The notes below the pieces were generated by a model, which had not been told where the DNA came from, did no database searches, and worked only from the letters and a program-made list of their open reading frames with translations. From positions 1 through 6,216 of the forward strand of contig JAGLYE010000099.1 in NCBI GenBank assembly GCA_023132505.1: a stretch of DNA of 6,216 nucleotides, given 5' to 3'. Positions 1-4,968 of the stretch are shown here, piece after piece. This stretch comes from Bacteroidales bacterium (GTDB taxonomy: Bacteria > Bacteroidota > Bacteroidia > Bacteroidales > B18-G4). The stretch's first letter is position 1; each line of letters begins with the position of its first letter. The position numbers and the translations under genes are program-made.

Positions 1-25
1 ATCGAAAATCGAATATCGGATATCA
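1..25. repeat. 25-bp direct repeat, copy A
   Basis: Positions 1-25 are identical to 268-292 in the same orientation. The repeat is AT-rich, built from ATCGAA/AATATC-like words, and ends in GGATATCA. The two copies bracket the hairpin array at 61-237. Copy A sits at the very edge of the window, so the match could extend further upstream. AATATCGA-type words like these look like dispersed intergenic repeats, but that cannot be tested from one window. Confidence 0.85.
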
Positions 26-60
26 CATTGTAAAATATAAATACAGAATTGTAAATTATT

Positions 61-77
61 CGACCCCTCTGGGGTCG
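61..77. repeat. Hairpin 1 of the array
   Basis: CGACCCC, loop TCT, GGGGTCG: a perfect 7-bp stem that does not extend further (T60 and C78 do not pair). Its stem is identical to that of hairpin 4. Confidence 0.85.
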
Positions 78-112
78 CGAGATATGTTTTCTTGTTGTCG
101 GCTATAGATATG

Positions 113-129
113 GGATCCCTCTGGGATCC
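113..129. repeat. Hairpin 2 of the array
   Basis: GGATCCC, loop TCT, GGGATCC: a perfect 7-bp stem. Relative to hairpin 1, pairs 1 and 4 have both changed with complementarity kept (C-G to G-C, and C-G to T-A), while the loop is unchanged. CTATAGATATG directly precedes it at 102-112. Confidence 0.85.
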
Positions 130-168
130 AAAATATTTCCACAAAATCTTCACCATTCAAAAAGGCCT

Positions 169-185
169 TGATGCCGGAGGCATCA
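169..185. repeat. Hairpin 3 of the array
   Basis: TGATGCC, loop GGA, GGCATCA: a perfect 7-bp stem. Its reverse complement has loop TCC and aligns with hairpin 2 in the mirrored position, with paired changes at stem positions 1 and 5. CATATTTATAG follows directly at 186-196. On the minus strand the stem is followed by AGGCC and then five T (163-159), so it could also act as a weak terminator. Confidence 0.8.
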
Positions 186-209
186 CATATTTATAGCAGT
201 AAGGTTAGT

Positions 210-237
210 AAAAAATTACACGACCCCATAGGGGTCG
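210..237 (-). terminator. Hairpin 4 of the array, possible terminator of the CPxC gene
   Basis: CGACCCC, loop ATA, GGGGTCG (221-237) is a perfect GC-rich 7-bp stem. On the minus strand it is followed after five bases by six T (215-210), and it lies 53 bases past the stop of the upstream gene at 290. This fits a factor-independent terminator, but the gap between stem and T-run is larger than usual. The hairpin also belongs to a four-member array, so termination may be incidental. The stem itself is certain; the terminator role is inferred. Confidence 0.35.
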
Positions 238-292
238 AATATGAATATCGAATATCAAAGAACGAAGATCGAAAATCGAATATCGGATATCA
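237..292. repeat. Degenerate AATATCGA-type tract with direct repeat copy B (268-292)
   Basis: Right after hairpin 4 comes a run of GAATAT, GAATATC, AATATC, GAACGAA, GATCGAA, ATCGAATATC and GGATATC words. Its last 25 bases (268-292) are an exact copy of 1-25. The repeat ends over the stop codon (292-290) of the CPxC gene, so the repeat supplies that TGA. Low-complexity tracts of this kind can spread by slippage or recombination. No protein or RNA product is suggested. Confidence 0.75.
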
Positions 293-694
293 ATATTTAG
301 GGGTTTCTCCCCAGAAATTAGTGTATAGATCAGCATCTTCCCCGAAAGATTCTACGTCATCGCCCTGGATCTTGTACGTGGAATGTTGGCCAATGATCTC
401 TGAAAAGACGATATCATATTCTTCACCCTTTTCATCCACCATTATAACCCTGGCCAGGTTTTTATGATCCATGTAATCACCTAGGGGGGCATGGCAAACC
501 GGGCAAAAAATATCTACCTTCTCACCATCTCTTAACTTAAAGGCAGAATGTGTTGTTGCTGAGTATTCGCCTAGTATCGGACTGAGCAAAAGCAGGCCGG
601 AAGGGCCTTCAGGAGGCTTTGCAAGCAAAACGATCTTTTTATTGGGCACCAGCTGACTGCGACATTTCGGACAAAGGAAGTTATTCTCTTTCAT
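290..694 (-). CDS. Small CPxC-pair protein, probable zinc ribbon, function unknown
   Basis: A 134-residue protein that I do not recognise as a named family. It has two cysteine pairs, CPKC at residues 8-11 and CPVC at 64-67. Each lies in a short knuckle-like context (LCPKCRSQL and FCPVCHAPL), and together they could bind one zinc ion as a split ribbon. The linker between them is about 50 residues. The C-terminal half is acidic and hydrophilic, with no membrane segment or signal peptide, so it is probably cytoplasmic. The ATG start at 694 is supported by AGGA five bases upstream, the only clear Shine-Dalgarno-like site in the window. A promoter-like box lies at 717-724, which suggests separate transcription. 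The last codons and TGA stop lie in the direct-repeat region, so the natural C-terminus may have been altered by the repeat. Metal binding is inferred from the cysteines only; coding status is likely because both CPxC motifs are coherent in one frame. Confidence 0.7.
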   Translation of the reverse strand: MKENNFLCPKCRSQLVPNKKIVLLAKPPEGPSGLLLLSPILGEYSATTHSAFKLRDGEKVDIFCPVCHAPLGDYMDHKNLARVIMVDEKGEEYDIVFSEIIGQHSTYKIQGDDVESFGEDADLYTNFWGETPKY

Positions 695-716
695 GATTTT
701 CCTGATTAAGATATAA

Positions 717-724
717 CAAAATTA
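717..724 (-). promoter_or_regulatory. Possible Bacteroidota -7 box for the CPxC gene
   Basis: On the minus strand this reads TAATTTTG, matching the Bacteroidota -7 pattern TAnnTTTG. It would place the transcript start near 710 and give a leader of about 16 bases before the ATG at 694. There is no good TTG at the expected distance upstream, so the call rests on a short motif. Confidence 0.4.
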
Positions 725-763
725 GGGTAATACGACCAAAATGTAAAGGAATACAGCGGATAT

Positions 764-894
764 TTATTCGATTTCAAAAATGTAGATGCCGTTTTCCCCA
801 TCAGCCTTTACATAGCCCCTTATCACGCTGGAGGTATTAAAGGGCATGGCCACATTCCCATTGTGGTCGATGGTAATGACTCCGCTCCGCCATG
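764..894 (-). pseudogene. Remnant of isoaspartyl peptidase/L-asparaginase (C-terminal end)
   Basis: In the frame ending at TAA 766-764, the minus strand encodes GVITIDHNGNVAMPFNT followed by a conserved-looking RGYVKADG stretch and a short tail ending IYIFEIE. This matches, from family knowledge, the C-terminus of plant-type asparaginases/isoaspartyl peptidases (Ntn hydrolases), where a GG-I-x-D-x-x-GN-x-A-x-PFNT-x-x-x-RG block precedes a short tail. Only about 40 of the usual roughly 300 residues remain. The catalytic threonine region is absent, and this frame is closed by a stop at 937-935. The fragment overlaps the 3' end of the transporter gene in another frame. It cannot be an active enzyme. 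A deletion that fused the transporter gene to the end of a downstream asparaginase gene would explain it; an assembly join would look the same. The upstream limit is approximate. Confidence 0.75.
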
Positions 895-1725
895 GACACC
901 CAATACCCACCCTGCTTGCTGTGCAGGCTTGTTTTCAGGAATGACTGATTCAACAATACTTTTAATGTTATAAAGACCGAAGAGATGACCGGAGGTGAGC
1001 AGAATCACTACCACGATCACCCAGCGGACGAAATTCACACCTTTTTTTACTGCAAGGCGGGATGCGATCAGGGCCCCAAAAACATTTCCAATGGTAAGCG
1101 TAAGCCCGTATTCCCAGTTAACCTGTCCGTAGACCAGGAATATGATCAGGGTAACCGGGGTGTATATGAGTACAATGAGGACCTTAACAGCATTGGCTTT
1201 AACCAGGTCGTAGCCGATGCTGAACACCAATGCGGTAAGGAGAAAATACCCGATGCCCATATGAATAAAACCACCATAAATGCCAATCAGAAAAAATAGG
1301 ATGATCTGGAATACACTGGTCTTTTTCTTTACCAGCTCATCTCTGCCCAAAAGCCACTTTTGCGGTTTATAGAGAATGAATGCCAGCATCACCAGCATGG
1401 TCACAGCGATGGCTTTTTCAAAAATGTTCTCGTTTATTTCAACTGCGATCAGGGCCCCGACAATAGAACCGAGCAATGCCGGGATCCCAAGGATTATCCC
1501 TTTTCTGGTATCCAGTACCTTCTGTTGTCTGAAGCTGCCGGTAGCTGTGAGTGTTTGTATTACAATGGCGATCCTGTTGGTTCCGTTGGCAATGTTTGCA
1601 GGAAGGCCAAGCACTATTAAAACTGATAAAGAAATGATGGATCCGCCACCGGCAAGTGTATTGATAAACCCTACCATCAGCCCCGCAATGATCAGGGTAA
1701 CGATCTCAATCCAGTGCAATTCCAT
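823..1725 (-). CDS. TSUP (TauE/SafE) family membrane transporter with aberrant C-terminus
   Basis: A 300-residue polytopic inner-membrane protein of the TSUP family, which exports or imports small anions such as sulfite or organosulfonates; the substrate cannot be told here. The N-terminal repeat carries the typical GFINTLAGGGS motif (residues 19-29), and the second repeat carries GIYGGFIHMGIGYFLL (148-163). About eight hydrophobic segments span residues 5-250. ATG at 1725 (MELHW) is preferred over an in-frame TTG at 1752, because that TTG lies inside a promoter-like box and no family sequence is expected there. The last 40 or so residues (about 260-300) are hydrophilic and unlike the family. 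From about 894 downward they are simply an out-of-frame reading of the asparaginase remnant. The native stop therefore seems lost, although the membrane core appears complete. The gene starts 51 bases after the kinase stop, so it may be read from its own promoter or by readthrough. Confidence 0.85.
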   Translation of the reverse strand: MELHWIEIVTLIIAGLMVGFINTLAGGGSIISLSVLIVLGLPANIANGTNRIAIVIQTLTATGSFRQQKVLDTRKGIILGIPALLGSIVGALIAVEINENIFEKAIAVTMLVMLAFILYKPQKWLLGRDELVKKKTSVFQIILFFLIGIYGGFIHMGIGYFLLTALVFSIGYDLVKANAVKVLIVLIYTPVTLIIFLVYGQVNWEYGLTLTIGNVFGALIASRLAVKKGVNFVRWVIVVVILLTSGHLFGLYNIKSIVESVIPENKPAQQAGWVLGVHGGAESLPSTTMGMWPCPLIPPA

Positions 1726-1749
1726 TAGAAATGGCTTTGATTTAAGGTG

Positions 1750-1757
1750 CAAATGTA
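1750..1757 (-). promoter_or_regulatory. Possible Bacteroidota -7 box for the TSUP gene
   Basis: The minus strand reads TACATTTG, an exact fit to TAnnTTTG, in the 51-base gap after the kinase gene. Transcription would begin near 1743, giving a leader of about 18 bases before the ATG at 1725. No convincing -33 TTG is present. The box covers the alternative TTG start at 1752, which argues against that start. Confidence 0.4.
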
Positions 1758-1776
1758 CGGAAAAATTAGTTGGAAC

Positions 1777-3546
1777 TTATTCTGTTACACTCCTGATGAT
1801 CCCGATCAGATCGCTGGGAGTAAAGGGTTTGCTCAGGTATTCATCCATGCCTGCATCCAGGCATTTCTCGCGGTCGCCTTTCATGGCGTTGGCAGTAAGG
1901 GCTACAATCGGAATTCGTTGAGAGTCGTTCAGGATAGTGTTTTCCACATTGCGGATGTGGGCGGTAGCCTCATACCCGTCTAAAACCGGCATCTGCACGT
2001 CCATGAGCACCAGGTCATAATTATTCTGATGATACATGTCGACAGCCTCCTGCCCGTTTCTGGCAACATCGACCTTATAGCCTGCATTTGTTAAACTGTA
2101 CTGTATGATCCTCTGGTTTATCTCATTATCTTCGGCTAAAAGGATATATAGTTTCTTTAATGGTTTGCCATCAAAGGCAGCATGCTTGTCGAAAGGTTCC
2201 TGTACGGCAACTGTTCGACTGCTCTTTTCTATCCAGGCAGTAAACCAAAATGTGGATCCCTTATCCTGTTCACTTTCCATGCCAATTTCGCCGTTCATCA
2301 GCATGACAAGTTGCTTGGCGATTGACAAGCCGAGGCCGGTGCCACCGTAATTTTTGGTAGTAGAGGTGTCAACCTGCGAGAACAACTGGAAGAGGTTCTT
2401 TTTCCCTTCTTTTGAAATTCCGATTCCGGAGTCGTGAACCTTTACCATCAATTTCACGCGATCTTTATGCTCATCAACAATATCAATGTAAATGTGAACC
2501 TGTCCTTTGAGGGTGAATTTTACGGCATTGTTTACCAGGTTGAGGGTGATCTGTTTAAGCCTTGAGGGATCACCCCTCAGGAATTCAGGTACATTAGGAT
2601 TGATGAAGGTCTTGTAATTCAGGGCTTTCTCCTCTGTTTTGATGTAGATAATATTCTCTATATCCTTGAGTAATTTTCTGATCTCAAAATCCTGGATCTC
2701 GAGTTCGATCTTGCCGGCTTCAATTTTTGAGATGTCAAGGATATCATTAACCAGCGTCAACAGGCTTCGTGTTGAGGAGATGAGGATTTCGAGGTTCTCT
2801 TTTTCCTGCTCACCCAGGTCAGCCTGTTTCAGGATCTCTGCCATGCCTATGATCCCGTTCATGGGAGTACGGATCTCATGAGACATATTGGCCAGAAATT
2901 CACTTTTTGCCCTGGTGCCTTCTTCTGCCTGTTCCTTGGCATACTGTAGTTCATTCTCATGTTTTTTTCGCTCGGTGATATCCCAGGAAATTCCGACAAG
3001 TCCGATGATCTCTCCTTCTGTATCACGGAAAGGAGCCAGGTTTGAGGTAAGCCAAACCTCTTTTTCTTCCTGCTGAATAAATTCCTCGATGTTGTATAGT
3101 GGCAAGCCGGACTGTATGACTTCCCGCTCCATCTCAGAATAGTTATTCGTTTTATAAGCAGGAAAAATATCTTCAACCATTTTGCCTTTTATAACATAAA
3201 AAGGTAAGTTAACAAAGCGTTCAAAGGACTTGTTAACAAGGATATACTTGAGATCTGTATCTTTAAAGTATACCAGGGCCGGGATGGTAGATAACAGAAT
3301 ACCTAATTCTTCCGCCCTTGTTTTAAGGGCCTCAACGGCATTGTTCAGGTCTTCTGTTGTCTTCTTCAGTAAAGAGTTCAGAACATTTTTATCCTTTAGG
3401 AGGCGCTCAAACTTAAATTTGAGCACCTGCTTATCATGTTCCAGGTTCTGAACACCCTGAAGAATTTCCTCTTTATGACTTAGGAAGTCTTCAAATGACC
3501 GGATGCCTTCTATGATCTTGTTTATTTTATTGGTTCGCTTTCCCAT
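1777..3546 (-). CDS. Cytoplasmic PAS-containing hybrid histidine kinase
   Basis: A 589-residue hybrid sensor kinase. A charged, probably coiled-coil N-terminus (about 10-85) leads into a PAS domain (about 80-192, ending in the usual WDITERK) and a short coiled linker. The dimerisation/phosphoacceptor domain has H223 in FLANMSHEIRTPMNG. The ATPase domain has N-box residues N336, N339 and N340, a G1 box DSGIGIS at 372-378, and a G2 box GGTGLGLS at 401-408. A C-terminal receiver (about 466-586) has acidic residues E472 and D473, phosphoacceptor D516 in LMDVQMP, T551 and K573. All key residues are present, so both kinase and receiver should be active. There is no membrane segment or signal peptide, so it senses inside the cell. 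The start ATG lies 27 bases after the stop of the FIST gene without a visible Shine-Dalgarno site, suggesting cotranscription. The phosphoryl group would need a phosphotransfer protein or separate regulator, and none is encoded here. Confidence 0.95.
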   Translation of the reverse strand: MGKRTNKINKIIEGIRSFEDFLSHKEEILQGVQNLEHDKQVLKFKFERLLKDKNVLNSLLKKTTEDLNNAVEALKTRAEELGILLSTIPALVYFKDTDLKYILVNKSFERFVNLPFYVIKGKMVEDIFPAYKTNNYSEMEREVIQSGLPLYNIEEFIQQEEKEVWLTSNLAPFRDTEGEIIGLVGISWDITERKKHENELQYAKEQAEEGTRAKSEFLANMSHEIRTPMNGIIGMAEILKQADLGEQEKENLEILISSTRSLLTLVNDILDISKIEAGKIELEIQDFEIRKLLKDIENIIYIKTEEKALNYKTFINPNVPEFLRGDPSRLKQITLNLVNNAVKFTLKGQVHIYIDIVDEHKDRVKLMVKVHDSGIGISKEGKKNLFQLFSQVDTSTTKNYGGTGLGLSIAKQLVMLMNGEIGMESEQDKGSTFWFTAWIEKSSRTVAVQEPFDKHAAFDGKPLKKLYILLAEDNEINQRIIQYSLTNAGYKVDVARNGQEAVDMYHQNNYDLVLMDVQMPVLDGYEATAHIRNVENTILNDSQRIPIVALTANAMKGDREKCLDAGMDEYLSKPFTPSDLIGIIRSVTE

Positions 3547-3573
3547 TATCCAGTTAAACGAGGGCGTAAGATA

Positions 3574-4707
3574 TCATTTTTCCTTTAAAATAACAAAAGT
3601 ATAGGTCTGATTAAAAAAATCACAGCGTGTTCCCACATTTGTTCCTATCTCACCATAAGTGAAAAACCCGGATACGGGAATGCCCCACTTTTCTGCAGAA
3701 AAGTTGATTTCCTCAGTAATAACAGGGCCAAGTGCCAGGTACCTGGCCATGCAGGAAAACAGTAGCAACATATCAGCATCCTGATGTTCTTCATAAAATT
3801 CATTGATTTTCTCTTTTGTACTGTCCATTACTTCAAAACCGGGAGAACTCGAAAAAGTAACAATGGAATCCTGAGGTACCGTACCTGCAAAAATCAAGGC
3901 CTGGTTTTCCCTGTCTACTCCCATAACTGCCCGCAATGAAAATGTATTGTTATGTTTGATCAGTAATGGGTATTCAACCCCGATAGCCGGAAGGTCAGCA
4001 TCCTTTACATCAAGGTATTTCTTATATATTTCAAGTGCAGGCTCATCATCGATGCTATAAACAATATTGCCTATTGATGAAGTGACCCTCAGGTCTTTAC
4101 CCAGTCCAACCCAGCCACTGAATGCAAGTCCTTTGATATCAATATGCTCCTTGTCCAAGGCTATAGAGATGGCTCCGCTGTCTAAAATCGTATTGCCTGA
4201 AAAAACGAAAGGCTGTTCAAATCTGGTATTGTCGCCTGCCAACCCGCCAAACATAATTGTGTCATCTCCTGCTGCATCCAACACCCCTTCAACCAGTTCT
4301 TTGCCATCTAAACTCAAGCCGCTTGCAACAACGATAAAGGCAGGGTCCTTAAACTCCGATACTCCCCATAAACCAATATCCCTGCCCAGATCAAATGAAG
4401 ACAGGCTTCCCCTTTCAATGATCCTGTAAGAGAAATATTTTTCGTTAAATTCCACAAGTGTTACCACTGCACCCTCCTCGTAAATACAATTTTCTGAATT
4501 GTCTGATAAGATATTGCCTCCTGTGCTGCAACCAAATACAGGGAATGGGTAATCCTTAAAGGCCTGTGAGGTTATATGAATGTCCGGTTTTACGGATGCA
4601 AATACAAATGCCAGTGTAGGAGAGAAACCTGTACTTATTTGTTTGTCGAGCTTAATCTTGATCTCTTCCGGATTATTTACTGCAAAAGATATTGTTTTCA
4701 TATCCAT
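3574..4707 (-). CDS. FIST-domain sensory protein (FIST_N and FIST_C)
   Basis: A 377-residue soluble protein made of the two FIST halves. The N-terminal half (about 30-220) carries FGCSTGG at 58-64 and FGGLAGD at 153-159. The C-terminal half (about 220-365) carries LLFSCMAR at 315-322 and GFFTYGEIG at 347-355, close to the family hallmark GFYTYGEI. FIST domains are known as ligand-sensing modules, proposed to bind small molecules such as amino acids, and they often occur with signalling genes. Here FIST is a stand-alone protein directly upstream of a cytoplasmic hybrid kinase, so it probably passes a ligand signal to it; that partnership is inferred from the 27-base spacing. No signal peptide or membrane segment is seen. 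The ATG at 4707 is followed by a second in-frame ATG at 4701, and either could start translation. A strong Bacteroidota-type promoter lies at 4908-4939, about 195 bases before the start codon. Confidence 0.93.
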   Translation of the reverse strand: MDMKTISFAVNNPEEIKIKLDKQISTGFSPTLAFVFASVKPDIHITSQAFKDYPFPVFGCSTGGNILSDNSENCIYEEGAVVTLVEFNEKYFSYRIIERGSLSSFDLGRDIGLWGVSEFKDPAFIVVASGLSLDGKELVEGVLDAAGDDTIMFGGLAGDNTRFEQPFVFSGNTILDSGAISIALDKEHIDIKGLAFSGWVGLGKDLRVTSSIGNIVYSIDDEPALEIYKKYLDVKDADLPAIGVEYPLLIKHNNTFSLRAVMGVDRENQALIFAGTVPQDSIVTFSSSPGFEVMDSTKEKINEFYEEHQDADMLLLFSCMARYLALGPVITEEINFSAEKWGIPVSGFFTYGEIGTNVGTRCDFFNQTYTFVILKEK

Positions 4708-4872
4708 GATATTTATAATGAAACAATAATCTACGGATGTCCCGATTGTAATTTACCGTCTGGATACTTTTATCAGGAAAATGGGCAATCCGGTATGTTT
4801 TTTAATGATCAAAATCTCAGTTTTTCGAAATTAAAATATAACATCGTTTAAAGAACATCACTATAATGTATC

Positions 4873-4892
4873 TCCGGAAATTATTTACCGGA
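4873..4892. repeat. Short inverted repeat in the FIST gene leader
   Basis: TCCGG, ten AT-rich bases, CCGGA forms a 5-bp stem just downstream of the predicted transcript start. The same bases also give a direct repeat CCGGAAA (4874-4880 and 4888-4894). It has no T-run on either strand, so it is not a convincing terminator. An operator or leader hairpin is possible but unsupported. Confidence 0.3.
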
Positions 4893-4907
4893 AAATGGCT
4901 ACATGTA

Positions 4908-4939
4908 CAAATATACAATTTTTCAGGGCTAAAGACAAA
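4908..4939 (-). promoter_or_regulatory. Bacteroidota-type promoter for the FIST-kinase operon
   Basis: On the minus strand, TTTG (4939-4936) is followed after 20 bases by TATATTTG (4915-4908). This fits both the -33 and -7 elements and the usual spacing of the primary Bacteroidota sigma factor. Transcription should begin near 4902, leaving a leader of about 195 bases before the ATG at 4707. The rest of the intergenic region (4708-4968) holds no coding sequence or recognised riboswitch. No clear terminator for the antiporter gene is visible in it. Confidence 0.6.
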
Positions 4940-4968
4940 TACAAAATTATTGCGAGGGGCTGAGAAAC

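Larger units (their letters stand above)
61..237. repeat. Mirror-symmetric array of four covarying hairpins (REP/REPIN-like)
   Basis: Four perfect 7-bp inverted repeats, each with a 3-base loop, are centred at 69, 121, 177 and 229, so the spacings are 52, 56 and 52. The whole block is an imperfect palindrome about position 149. Hairpin 1 matches the reverse complement of hairpin 4 at 16 of 17 bases, and hairpin 2 matches that of hairpin 3 at 12 of 17. CTATAGATATG (102-112) directly abuts hairpin 2 on its outer side. CATATTTATAG (186-196) directly abuts hairpin 3 on its outer side, and is its reverse complement with one mismatch. Read in its own orientation, each hairpin fits NGANNCC-loop-GGNNTCN, with loops TCT, TCT, TCC and TAT. 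Stem differences at pairs 1, 4 and 5 are compensatory. No supported gene lies in 1-289. A REP/BIME-like mobile or structural element is the likeliest reading, but this is inference. Confidence 0.8.

Noticed and set aside
61..237. Regularly spaced repeats that might be a CRISPR array
   Set aside because: The repeated units are short palindromes with different sequences and opposite orientations, spaced 52 to 56 bases apart, and no cas gene is present.
1..292. Insertion sequence
   Set aside because: There is no transposase frame between the direct repeats, and 240 bases is too short for one. At most it could be a non-autonomous element.
168..467. Plus-strand open frame of 99 codons
   Set aside because: It begins inside the hairpin array and runs antisense through the CPxC gene. 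The product has no coherent motifs.
1376..1921. Plus-strand open frame of 181 codons
   Set aside because: It is antisense to both the transporter and the kinase receiver domain, which have clear family motifs on the minus strand.
2859..3176. Minus-strand open frame of 105 codons
   Set aside because: It is an alternative frame of the PAS region of the kinase; the kinase frame carries the intact PAS domain and H-box.
4067..4429. Plus-strand open frame of 120 codons
   Set aside because: It is antisense to the FIST gene and shows only composition shadowing.
4576..4851. Plus-strand open frame crossing the FIST start and leader
   Set aside because: It is largely antisense to the FIST gene and its leader, has no promoter or ribosome site, and its cysteine-rich look comes from antisense codons.
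4940..4968. Terminator after the antiporter gene
   Set aside because: No stem-loop with a T-run follows the stop; the sequence has only scattered T bases.
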